Shown: piece by piece, positions 1-6,932 of the stretch | Layout of the letters: every line of letters starts with the position of its first letter | Numbering within the stretch: position 1 is the stretch's first letter | Notes under the pieces: model-generated | What the model was told of the DNA's origin: nothing | Database searches by the model: none | Seen by the model: the letters and a program-made list of their open reading frames with translations, nothing else | Position numbers and translations under genes: made by a program | Source: Sphingomonas sp. BK345 | GTDB taxonomy: Bacteria; Pseudomonadota; Alphaproteobacteria; Sphingomonadales; Sphingomonadaceae | Assembly: GCF_014193845.1 (NCBI RefSeq) | Contig: NZ_JACHZX010000002.1 | Coordinates: 124,001 to 188,000, forward strand | Direction of reading: 5' to 3' | DNA length: 64,000 bases

Positions 1-1259
1 TCCGCCTTGTATAGCGCCATGATCTCCTGCTGCTGGCGCTGCTTGTCGTCCTTGTAGCGCTCCTGGATCGCCTTCATCTTGGGCTGAAGCGCGCGCACCG
101 CCGCCATGCTGGCGAACTGGCGCTGCGCGATCGGGAAGACGAGCAGCCGGATCGTCAGCGTCAGGATGATGATCGCGACGCCGAAGTTGCCGATCAGCCG
201 GAACAGCAGATCGAGGTAATAGAAAATCGGCTTTTCGACGAGGCGGAACCAGCCCCAGTCGATCGCATAGTCCAGCTTCGTCACCGCGCCGGTGTCGGTG
301 TAGCGGTCGAGCAGCTTCACTTCCTTGGCGCCGGCGAACAGCTTGGCGGTCTGGCTCAGCTGGCGGCCCGGCGGCAGCAGCTGCGGCGCGGTGGTGAAAT
401 CGGCCTGGTAGCTCTGGTTCGGCCCGGCGCGGAACTGGCCGTCGAACGCGCGACCCTGGTCGGGCACCATCGCGGCAAGCCAGTATTTGTCGGTAAAGCC
501 GAGCCAGCCGCCGCTGCTGGTGAAGCGCGCCGGACCCGAGGCGAGGTCCTTGAAATTGGGGTTATAGTGTGCGGCGCCGTTGTTGACCGACATCGGCCCG
601 GTGTGGATCGTCCAGCTGTCCGGATCCTTCGACACGCCGATGCGGTTGACGAGGCCGTAGGCGGCGACCGGCACCACGCCGCTGCCGGCGTTGGCGACGG
701 TCTGCTTGACCGTGAAGAGATAGTCGTTGTCGACCGCCAGCTCGAGCGCGAAGCGCTGGCCCTGCGCGTTGCTGGCGGTCAGCGTCACCGGCTTGCCCGG
801 GGTGAGCAGCGGCGCTGAGGCGGTCCACACCGCATCGGCGGCGGGGGGGCGCAGCCCCTCGTCGCGCCAGCCGAAGGCGGCGAAATAGGCGTCCTGCGTC
901 CCCGCCGGCGAGAACAGGCGGATGGGTGGCGAGTCCTTGGCGACCGTCTCGTTGTAGCGGGTCAGCACGAGATCATCGATCCGCGCGCCCTTGAGGTTGA
1001 TCGAGCCCTTGAGCGCGGGCGTCTCGATGCGGACGCGCGGGCTCTCCGCGAGCACCTGCTGGCGATCGCGTAGGGCGGCGGGCGAGTCGGCCGTCGGGTC
1101 GGCGTTCGGCTGCGGCAGCACGCGCGACTTGCCCTGCTCGACCTTTGTGGCGGGCGGGTTCGCGGTCGGGAAGAAGCGGCTCTGCACCAGCGGCCATCCG
1201 AACAGGATGAGCGCGGCGATGACCGCGAACAGCACGAAGTTCTTGCTCTCGTCCTTCAC
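1..1259 (-). CDS. yidC: Membrane protein insertase YidC (3' end cut by window edge)
   Basis: YidC inserts and folds inner-membrane proteins, alone or with SecYEG. The reading frame opens with GTG at 1259 and runs off the left edge, so the C-terminal part is missing. The N-terminus (KDESKNFVLFAVIAALILF) is the typical first membrane anchor, followed by a linker rich in Pro, Ala and Asp and then the large periplasmic domain. It lies 18 bp downstream of yidD in the conserved rpmH-rnpA-yidD-yidC order, which supports both identity and start. The family is about 570-600 residues in sphingomonads, so roughly 420 residues are visible here. Confidence 0.95.
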   Translation of the reverse strand, partial: MKDESKNFVLFAVIAALILFGWPLVQSRFFPTANPPATKVEQGKSRVLPQPNADPTADSPAALRDRQQVLAESPRVRIETPALKGSINLKGARIDDLVLTRYNETVAKDSPPIRLFSPAGTQDAYFAAFGWRDEGLRPPAADAVWTASAPLLTPGKPVTLTASNAQGQRFALELAVDNDYLFTVKQTVANAGSGVVPVAAYGLVNRIGVSKDPDSWTIHTGPMSVNNGAAHYNPNFKDLASGPARFTSSGGWLGFTDKYWLAAMVPDQGRAFDGQFRAGPNQSYQADFTTAPQLLPPGRQLSQTAKLFAGAKEVKLLDRYTDTGAVTKLDYAIDWGWFRLVEKPIFYYLDLLFRLIGNFGVAIIILTLTIRLLVFPIAQRQFASMAAVRALQPKMKAIQERYKDDKQRQQQEIMALYKA

Positions 1260-1277
1260 AGGCGTCCCAAGCTTTCC

Positions 1278-1490
1278 TTATGGCACCGGATCATGGCCGT
1301 GCCCGCCCCAGGGGTGACAGCGCGCGATCCGCCGCACCGCCAGCCACCCGCCCTTGACCGCGCCATAGCGGCCAAGCGCCTCGATTGCATAGGCGGAACA
1401 TGATGGTTGGAACCGGCACGAGGGCGGCAGCACCAGCGACGGCCCCAGCTGCCAGGCGCGCGCCACCAGGATAAGCGCGCGCGCGATCAC
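1278..1490 (-). CDS. yidD: Membrane protein insertion efficiency factor YidD
   Basis: A 70-residue protein with the YidD signature: a hydrophobic N-terminal amphipathic helix, then [15 protein letters not shown] and a C-terminal [17 protein letters not shown]. The three conserved cysteines are present. YidD is thought to help YidC-dependent insertion at the inner membrane. Its ATG overlaps the rnpA stop by four bases (ATGA), so the two are translationally coupled, and yidC follows after a short gap. Confidence 0.95.
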   Translation of the reverse strand: MIARALILVARAWQLGPSLVLPPSCRFQPSCSAYAIEALGRYGAVKGGWLAVRRIARCHPWGGHGHDPVP

Positions 1491-1819
1491 TTGCGTGTCT
1501 TCGCCAGCGCGCGGGTGAGGTCGGCGCCGAGCTGCGCCCAGTCGCGGTCCTTCGCGGCCAGCCGGCCGATCAGCACGTGGTCGGCGCCCGCCGTCCCGTG
1601 GCTCGGCAGGACCTCACGCGCCAGCGCGCGAAAGCGCCGCTTGATGCGGTTGCGCACCACGGCATTGCCCACCTTCTTGGTGACGGTAATGCCGAGCCGC
1701 ATGCTGGAGTCGCCGTCGTCGCGCGCCTTCACCAGCAACACGAAGCCGGGCATCGGTGCGCGACGCCCGGCATTGGCGGCCAGATAATCCGACCGCTTCG
1801 TCATCCGGCCCACAGCCAT
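1487..1819 (-). CDS. rnpA: Ribonuclease P protein component
   Basis: RnpA is the protein subunit of RNase P, which trims the 5' leader of tRNA precursors. The conserved RNR-type motif is visible ([20 protein letters not shown]), as is the hydrophobic [10 protein letters not shown] strand. The open frame extends upstream to 1990 through rpmH in another frame. I chose ATG at 1819 ([15 protein letters not shown]), which gives 110 residues and leaves about 30 bp after rpmH; ATG at 1804 (MTKRSD) is an equally reasonable start. It is part of the rpmH-rnpA-yidD-yidC unit. Confidence 0.93.
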   Translation of the reverse strand: MAVGRMTKRSDYLAANAGRRAPMPGFVLLVKARDDGDSSMRLGITVTKKVGNAVVRNRIKRRFRALAREVLPSHGTAGADHVLIGRLAAKDRDWAQLGADLTRALAKTRK

Positions 1820-1848
1820 TGTTGGCTCCGGGCCGGCCGAGCGCTCGA

Positions 1849-1983
1849 TTACGCCGACAGCTTCTTGCGGCCGCGCGAGCGGCGCGCCCGGATCACCGAC
1901 CGGCCGCCGACCGTGGCCATCCGCGCGCGGAAGCCGTGACGGCGGGCGCGCACCAGATTGCTCGGCTGAAAGGTCCGCTTCAT
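1849..1983 (-). CDS. rpmH: 50S ribosomal protein L34
   Basis: A 44-residue protein beginning [20 protein letters not shown] and ending GRKKLSA, the almost invariant L34 sequence. It is a component of the large ribosomal subunit. It is the first gene of the leftward block and is divergently transcribed from comM, with a shared upstream region at about 1984-2171. Confidence 0.97.
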   Translation of the reverse strand: MKRTFQPSNLVRARRHGFRARMATVGGRSVIRARRSRGRKKLSA

Positions 1984-2171
1984 GAGTCATTTCCCGAATT
2001 CGAATGGCAAAGGGCCGCCACGCGGACGGCCCGAACGATCCGGGCCGCTAAGCGAACGGCGCGCGAAAGTCAACGCGCGCGGGGTAGGGCGCGCGATCGG
2101 CCACGCCGGGTCAGCAGGTGAGGGTGCGTCACGTTGACAAGCCGGAGCCGGGCGCGGTCTGCGTCGGCTTC

Positions 2172-2843
2172 ATGGTCGCGATCGTCTCCACGCTGGCGTA
2201 TCTGGGGCTCGAGGCGCGCGCCGTCGAGGTGCAGGTGCAGCTCATCCCAGGGCTCCCCGCCTTCAACCTCGTCGGTCTCGCCGACAAAGCGGTTGGCGAG
2301 AGCCGCGAGCGCGTGCGCGGCGCGATCGCCGCGATGGGCCTGTCGCTCCCGCCCAAGCGCATTGCGGTCAATCTCTCGCCGGCCGACCTGCCCAAGGAGG
2401 GCTCGCACTTCGACCTGCCGGTCGCGCTGGCGCTGCTCGCCGCGATGGGGCTGGTCGATGCCGCGGCGCTGGAACGCTACGTCGTGGTGGGCGAGCTCGG
2501 GCTCGACGGGCGGCTGGCGCCGTCGCCGGGAGTGCTGCTCGCCGCGCTTCACGCCGGCGCCGCGGGCAGGGGCCTGATCTGCCCCGCGGCCCAGGGCAGC
2601 GAGGCCGCCTGGGCGGGCCACCTCGAGGTGATCGCCGCGCCCGACCTCATCGCACTGCTCAACCATCTCAAGGGCCGCCAACTGCTCGCGGCGCCGCGCC
2701 CCGGCGACGTGATCGAGCGGCGCGACGGCCCCGACCTGCGCCAGGTGCGCGGGCAGGAGAGCGCCAAGCGCGCGCTCGAGGTCGCCGCGGCGGGCGCACA
2801 CAACCTGCTGATTATTGGGAAGCCAGTCTGGGAACGAATGTAG
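2172..2843 (+). pseudogene. comM: comM, 5' half only (YifB/Mg-chelatase-like ATPase)
   Basis: ComM is a hexameric helicase that extends branch migration in natural transformation and is normally about 500 residues. ATG at 2172 gives MVAIVSTLAYLGLEARAVEV, the usual N-terminus of the Lon-S5-like chelatase domain. Similarity continues through VRGQESAKRALEVAAAGAHN and stops at about 2812, exactly where the Walker A loop (GPPGSGKS in intact proteins) should follow. Instead the frame reads IIGKPVWERM and ends at 2843. The AAA+ core and C-terminal domain are not found in the window. The right neighbours are tandem repeats and accessory genes, so this looks like an insertion or rearrangement breakpoint. 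Confidence 0.85.
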
Positions 2844-2857
2844 AACAGACGCAGTAA

Positions 2858-3110
2858 GGGTGGATAACTGCCCGTCCGCTATCGGGCGGTCGACAGGGAA
2901 AACCGGCCGTTCGTTCAGGAGGGAGGGCAGGGGGCTTGAGCGCCTGCCGGGGGTGGAAAGCTGCCTGTCCGCTATCGAGCAGCCGGATGAGAAAACCGGA
3001 CGTTCGTTCAGCAGGCAGGGGAGAGGGTTCGAACGCCGGCCGAACGTGGATAACAGCCCGTCCGCCTGCCATCGAGCGAGCGAACGGGTGAAAACTAGCC
3101 TGATCTCGCG
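2858..3110. repeat. Three tandem 93-bp repeats at the comM breakpoint
   Basis: Three diverged units start at 2858, 2951 and about 3044, a constant 93-bp period; the third is incomplete. Shared blocks are GTGGATAACTGCCCGTCCGC, then GAAAACCGG followed by CGTTCGTTCAG, then a purine-rich GGCAGGGG segment. Because 93 is a multiple of three, a 104-residue frame runs through all three copies, but it has no clear ribosome site and I do not call a gene. Confidence 0.8.
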
Positions 3111-3129
3111 TCAGAGGCGATTACGTTGA

Positions 3130-3496
3130 CAACGTCGGTCAGGCGCATCACCCCACCGTTCGCCGAGGCGCCCGGACTTGCCTCCGCTCGCGCCCGAAGC
3201 GCTCGCCACCTGGATCGCAGCTGTATATGTGTACCGTCGTACGAATAGCCCGCTCGCCGCAAGCACAGGGATCTGATCCATGGAGAAGAGCGAGCGAACC
3301 TTTCTCAAGGCACGGCTGGACGCCGCCAATCGCGAGCACCAAGCCAGAGCTCACGATAGCCGCGTTGAGCATGGAATTATCCGGAGCGACACGGAGGGTC
3401 GGCACGAAGCTGCGGATGTCCAGCACGAGGATGCGGTAAACCAACCTGATCCCGAGAACCTCGACGGCGCTGGAGCGGCGCGAGCCTGGACTTCTG
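3130..3496. other. Stretch without a convincing gene
   Basis: Overlapping short frames exist on both strands. The best on the minus strand (3444 to 3148) begins MVYRILVLDIRSFVPTLRVA and contains a hydrophobic segment, and an adjacent minus frame reads MDQIPVLAASGLFVRRYTY. These could be fragments of one decayed gene, but no family is recognised. Confidence 0.3.
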
Positions 3497-3790
3497 ATGG
3501 TTAGCCGCCAGGGAGGGCAGAAGCACTTCTACGTGTTCGGCGGCCCACAACGCGGCACGCTTGCGAGCGTTAAGGCTGGGGCGAAAACGCCCAGCGTGCC
3601 CGACCCGACGCACGTTCAAGGCGTTCGCTACAGCTACGTTCTCGTGGATGGGCCTGGCGGGAGGCAGGTGTTTGTGCCCGAGAGCGACCAGTGTCTGCGG
3701 CAGGCGTTCCTGAGCTGCTCGGGCGAGCCCGGGAGCCCTGAGGCCGAAACACTCGCCACTGAGATACAGCGGCGTGATTTGGCGTTTTGA
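3497..3790 (+). CDS. Hypothetical protein, possibly a gene remnant
   Basis: A 97-residue frame (MVSRQGGQKHFYVFGGPQRG) with third codon positions mostly G or C, as in its genuine neighbours, which is the main argument for coding. No ribosome site is obvious upstream and no domain is recognised. It ends before an AT-richer gap. It may be the 3' end of an older gene broken by the rearrangement next to comM. Confidence 0.3.
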   Translation: MVSRQGGQKHFYVFGGPQRGTLASVKAGAKTPSVPDPTHVQGVRYSYVLVDGPGGRQVFVPESDQCLRQAFLSCSGEPGSPEAETLATEIQRRDLAF

Positions 3791-3863
3791 GAGAAAGCGC
3801 TTCTAATCGAACCAACTTACATTAGCGTCGGCATCTAAGTGGGTGTGACCGCATTTAGCTCGC

Positions 3864-4118
3864 ATGCCAAATTTCCATTTCACGATTAGCGATGACTCTG
3901 GGGAGTTGGGCAACAAGGTTGTCGACCTTCCAGACCTATCTGCTGCCAGGGCTCAAGCCGTAGAGGAAGCCAGTCGCGCATTGGCGATTGTCGATGGGGC
4001 ATTCTGGAGCGAAGGCTATCTGCAGATTGATGTGACGGACGATAGTGGCCTCACACTCGCTGCCTTATCGATCAACGGGTACAACTCGCCAGCAAGTGGC
4101 AAGCGCTTCGACGGCTAG
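3864..4118 (+). CDS. DUF6894-like small protein
   Basis: An 84-residue acidic protein, MPNFHFTISDDSGELGNKVV with DLPDLSAARAQAVEEASRAL following. The pattern of an aromatic beta-strand, a short acidic turn, then E/DLPDxxAARxxAxxxA is that of the small DUF6894 proteins common in sphingomonads and rhizobia, often present in several copies per genome. Function is unknown. The gene stands alone, with a small hypothetical gene about 70 bp downstream in the same direction. Confidence 0.7.
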   Translation: MPNFHFTISDDSGELGNKVVDLPDLSAARAQAVEEASRALAIVDGAFWSEGYLQIDVTDDSGLTLAALSINGYNSPASGKRFDG

Positions 4119-4191
4119 GTCGGCGTAAGGCTGGACGGGGAAGCCAATTCCAGGCCGTTCGTGAGCCCGTAAGGTGATCCGGAGACGTAAC

Positions 4192-4365
4192 ATGGCCGAC
4201 GTAGAGACGAGTGACGGCAAGGTCCTCGTGGACGTGGAGAAACCTGCTTCATGCTGCATGACCCTGGAGGCCGGCGAGGCGATCGACCTGGCTCAGCAGC
4301 TCATCGCAGCGGCCGTTGAGGTGACACCAAGTGCCGGGGAGCGTCAGCAGCCTCCGGGCGCTTGA
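4192..4365 (+). CDS. Small hypothetical protein
   Basis: A frame of 57 residues starting MADVETSDGKVLVDVEKPAS and containing CCMTLEAGEAIDLAQQLIAA. I chose ATG 4192 over an upstream ATG because the sequence before it (GGAGACGTAAC) contains a plausible ribosome site. The predicted order, two beta strands and an amphipathic helix, resembles short conserved proteins of unknown role next to DUF6894-like genes, but I do not recognise the family. Confidence 0.5.
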   Translation: MADVETSDGKVLVDVEKPASCCMTLEAGEAIDLAQQLIAAAVEVTPSAGERQQPPGA

Positions 4366-4485
4366 GAGAAGCACTGGAGAGGGGCTGCGCCGGCATCTTC
4401 GTGAGGTCCGCCGGCGCAGCCTGTCGGGAGTTCAACGCCGACGAGCCCTTCTACGGCTGATTGCTGAAGAATTTGTTCGCAGTTG

Positions 4486-4547
4486 GACCCGGCCAGCCTC
4501 AAAGGCCAGCCGGGTCGCGGGACGGCCTCGCTTTAGGGGCCGAGGCC
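4486..4547. other. Two adjacent perfect hairpins
   Basis: Hairpin one pairs GACCCGGC (4486-4493) with GCCGGGTC (4509-4516) and has an inner CCT/AGG pairing. Hairpin two pairs GGCCTCG (4524-4530) with CGAGGCC (4541-4547). Neither is followed by a T run. They could be terminators for the upstream small genes or a structured leader for the module downstream. Confidence 0.5.
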
Positions 4548-4714
4548 TACGGAAAGGATAGCGCAAGACGAGGCGCACCTCACCCGCGCGGATGAGGAGG
4601 CACCGTACCTCTCTCGAGATTCGACCGGAGTAGGGGCTGTATGGCCCTAGTTTTCAATCAGCATCACAGCCGCAGTTAATGGATGCGGTCGGCTAAGTGT
4701 GCGAGCTTCCACGC

Positions 4715-4900
4715 ATGCCTATGCTGCCCTGCCTTCCTCGCTCAGCGGCCGAGTACCGGGACGATGCTGCTCAATGCCGGGAGCTGGCGAAGGGCGTCAG
4801 CGAGCCGGACGCCGAATTGATGCTCGCGCTGGCCCGCATCAACGACGAGCGCGCGCGGCAAGCCGCTGCGTCTGCGCGCTGGCGAACGGGTCTCATTTAA
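4715..4900 (+). CDS. Small helical protein of the response-regulator module, copy 1
   Basis: A 61-residue protein, MPMLPCLPRSAAEYRDDAAQ, continuing through CRELAKGVSEPDAELMLALA. It is paralogous to the gene at 44894-45085; alignment of the two indicates ATG 4715 as the common start rather than GTG 4697. The AAEYRxxAxxCRxLA pattern belongs to short helical proteins widespread in alphaproteobacteria, with no assigned function. It lies 75 bp upstream of a response regulator, an order repeated in copy 2. Confidence 0.6.
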   Translation: MPMLPCLPRSAAEYRDDAAQCRELAKGVSEPDAELMLALARINDERARQAAASARWRTGLI

Positions 4901-4922
4901 ACATAGATGGTTCAAAAAACCT

Positions 4923-4954
4923 TTGACGGTAAGAGCTAGAACCGGTCTTGATGT
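4923..4954 (+). promoter_or_regulatory. Promoter-like block shared by both module copies
   Basis: TTGACG (4923-4928) is followed after 18 bp by CTTGATGT (4947-4954). The same two blocks with the same 18-bp spacing occur upstream of the paralogous regulator on the other strand (44877 to 44846), although the spacer differs. Conservation of words and spacing suggests a shared promoter or binding site. Confidence 0.5.
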
Positions 4955-4975
4955 TCATCCACGTGCTGAGGAGAG

Positions 4976-5359
4976 ATGTTCGTGCCCGAAGCGGCTAAGT
5001 TTATCCTCTTGGTTGAGGATGACCCTGACATAAGTGCCATAGCGGTCATGGCGTTGCATCTTGATCCGAATTTTACAGTCACACCCATGCGTACTGGCGT
5101 AGACGCGTTGCGCCATCTGGAAAGCGCCCCGCGACCGGATTTTATACTGATCGACAACAATCTTCCCGACATGGAAGGTGTGGCCTTAATGAAGGCCATT
5201 CAGGCCCTCATCGATATTGCACCCCCAATTGCTTTTCTTACGGCCTCCGTCCGCTCTTTAGACATCGATCGCTTCACCGCCGCCGGCGCTGTGAGTACGA
5301 TTGCTAAGCCGTTCGATCCGCTCAGTTTAGCAGCGCAGGTTCAGGCGCTGCTACGTTAG
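4976..5359 (+). CDS. Single-domain response regulator, copy 1
   Basis: A 127-residue CheY-like receiver with no output domain. The acidic pair lies in LLVEDDPDIS, the phosphoacceptor Asp in LIDNNLPDMEG, the conserved Thr in FLTASV and the Lys in AKPFDP, so all residues for phosphorylation are present. GAGGAGAG precedes ATG 4976. It shares a 24-residue identical stretch with the regulator at 44429-44818. With no kinase nearby, its phosphodonor is unknown; it may act as a phosphate shuttle or by protein contact. Confidence 0.9.
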   Translation: MFVPEAAKFILLVEDDPDISAIAVMALHLDPNFTVTPMRTGVDALRHLESAPRPDFILIDNNLPDMEGVALMKAIQALIDIAPPIAFLTASVRSLDIDRFTAAGAVSTIAKPFDPLSLAAQVQALLR

Positions 5360-5383
5360 ACCTTTCGCTAACGCGAACGGTCT
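5358..5383 (+). terminator. Hairpin after response regulator
   Basis: AGACCTTTCGC (5358-5368) pairs with GCGAACGGTCT (5373-5383) with one mismatch around a TAAC loop, starting at the stop codon. No T tract follows, so it could be a Rho-assisted terminator or mRNA stabiliser. Confidence 0.45.
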
Positions 5384-5464
5384 GATGATCAAACGTCTGA
5401 TTGACGTACGTTAATTGATGCGGTCTACAAGCGCGGGATGGCCGAACGGAAAAGGCGATCTGCG

Positions 5465-5695
5465 ATGAGCGAGCAGCTAGGTGCCCTCGAAGCGTTCAGC
5501 GCAGCATTAATGCAGACGTTTGGCACGCGCGCTCGGGACGTGGCTGAAGGGCAGCGTCTACAGGCTCATGGCTCTGTGCGTGAGCAATGGCGGCGAGTCT
5601 TGCAACTGGTTGAGCAATCGGAAGTCAGCCCGATACGCCAGGCTGAAGAAGCAGCGCCTCCGGAAGCTATCGTGGCGCGAGTGCCACCAGCTTAA
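5465..5695 (+). CDS. Small helical protein closing the module, copy 1
   Basis: A protein of 76 residues starting MSEQLGALEAFSAALMQTFG, with a strongly helical middle (VREQWRRVLQLVE). It is paralogous to the gene at 44165-44338 (MTDQRDLENAFSAAFRQAFR), and the alignment fixes the start at 5465. The C-terminal tail here is longer and Pro/Ala rich. It follows the response regulator in both copies, so it is probably functionally tied to it, but no family is recognised. Confidence 0.55.
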   Translation: MSEQLGALEAFSAALMQTFGTRARDVAEGQRLQAHGSVREQWRRVLQLVEQSEVSPIRQAEEAAPPEAIVARVPPA

Positions 5696-6242
5696 GGATC
5701 CGCAGCATGCCTTCTGGCCGGCTCGTCGGTTCGTGAGCGGGGATTTCACGGCCAACCACCAGAACGCTCCGGCGTTCCGATAGGCTCTGTCAAACCAACG
5801 GCGCCAGCTCCGCGAACGATTGAGGGATCGTTCATAGCAAATCGGTTTGGCTACTATTATATGTCGTTGCCTCCTAAATGCATGACGGAGCCAAGCGGGT
5901 TGCGTAATGTACTCGTGCGGGCGAGCGGTAGCCTAGCGCCTTGTCGTGCTTCAAAGATGAACGCTGCATCCAATCAGCTTTCCATCCCGCCTTATGCTAA
6001 CCAGCCCGTCAGCAATAGCTGCGTAGTTCTACAGAAAGCTAACCATAGCATCGCTTCAAGCTTGGTTAGCATCAGTTAGCCGAACGAAAAAGCCTCAGCG
6101 ACTTGTTAGACATCGGTCGATCCTTCCGGGTGACAGATTATAGGTCGAACCGAGGCCAAATCGCCAGCCGTTCACGACAAGCGCGCACTGACGCTATGCC
6201 GCTCATATCGCTCCAGAGTGGCGAACGTCGTCCATGAAGAGC
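5696..6242. other. Gene-free stretch downstream of the pilus operon
   Basis: No convincing gene. The region is less GC-rich than its surroundings. An inverted repeat GCTAACCA ... TGGTTAGC near 6039-6069 could end leftward transcription of the pilus operon. A 72-residue frame at 5861-6079 lacks coding character. Confidence 0.4.
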
Positions 6243-6932
6243 TCAGAACGTCTCAAGGTGACTGCTTGCACCCGCTGCGACCTGATAGGTGACCTTGCCC
6301 TTAACGGCCAGCGGCTGTGACCACGTCTGACCGGCGTAGAGTCGACGCGATGGGAGCGGCCGGCAGCTCGTCGGCGCGGCATCGGCGCAGACTTTGCCAT
6401 CAAAAAGCTCAGCGTTGGTGTTGCCGTCGTTGCGCAGCGTGAGAGAGCTGGCGTCGCGCGTGGGAACGATGCGTGCGACGGGGGAGGCGGGTCGCTGAAT
6501 GACGAGGACGTCATAGCCAACCAGTAGTTTGAGCGCGGTCACCGGTGCAGAGACCGGGCCTGCCACAGGCTTGATCGTGACCCGGAAGATGCGATCGACG
6601 CCACCTTGCGGTCGGATCGCGGCAACTCGGATCGTCTTGCGCTCTCCCGGTTGTAAAATGAGCCGCTGTGGGGTGACCAGCAGCCCTCCGGTCTCAGGGT
6701 CGACGACGGCCTCGCGACGTTCTCCGGGCAGTCCCGGCGCCACGATCTCGAACGGCGCGACGGCGACATAGGCGACTTCCTTGTCGTCGTTCGCTATCTC
6801 GATGTCCTGCGCGAGGTCGGCGCCGGATGCAAGATCGACCACGACCCGGCTCAGCACGATGTTGGCTCTTCCGGGAGCGGAGGCGACAGCTGTGGCGAGT
6901 AGCGCAACGGCGAGGCGTGTCAGTGCTGGCAT
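6243..6932 (-). CDS. Periplasmic pilus chaperone (PapD/CsuC-like)
   Basis: A 229-residue exported protein with a cleavable signal (ending near APGRA) and the two immunoglobulin-like lobes of pilus chaperones. The first lobe holds VVDLASGADLAQDIEIANDD and the proline-rich ILQPGERKTIRVAAI strand used in donor-strand complementation. It would cap pilin subunits in the periplasm and hand them to the usher. Its start overlaps the usher's end by 13 bp, so translation is coupled. It is the last gene of the leftward operon. Confidence 0.88.
   Translation of the reverse strand: MPALTRLAVALLATAVASAPGRANIVLSRVVVDLASGADLAQDIEIANDDKEVAYVAVAPFEIVAPGLPGERREAVVDPETGGLLVTPQRLILQPGERKTIRVAAIRPQGGVDRIFRVTIKPVAGPVSAPVTALKLLVGYDVLVIQRPASPVARIVPTRDASSLTLRNDGNTNAELFDGKVCADAAPTSCRPLPSRRLYAGQTWSQPLAVKGKVTYQVAAGASSHLETF

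Noticed and set aside
2070..2801. 243-codon minus-strand frame over comM
   Set aside because: Antisense shadow of the recognisable ComM N-terminal domain.
2858..3110. CRISPR array or integron attC array
   Set aside because: Units are contiguous with no unique spacers, only three, and diverged; no cas or integrase gene and no attC-like core sites.
5861..6079. 72-codon frame between the module and pilus operon
   Set aside because: Codon use unlike neighbours, no ribosome site, no similarity recognised.
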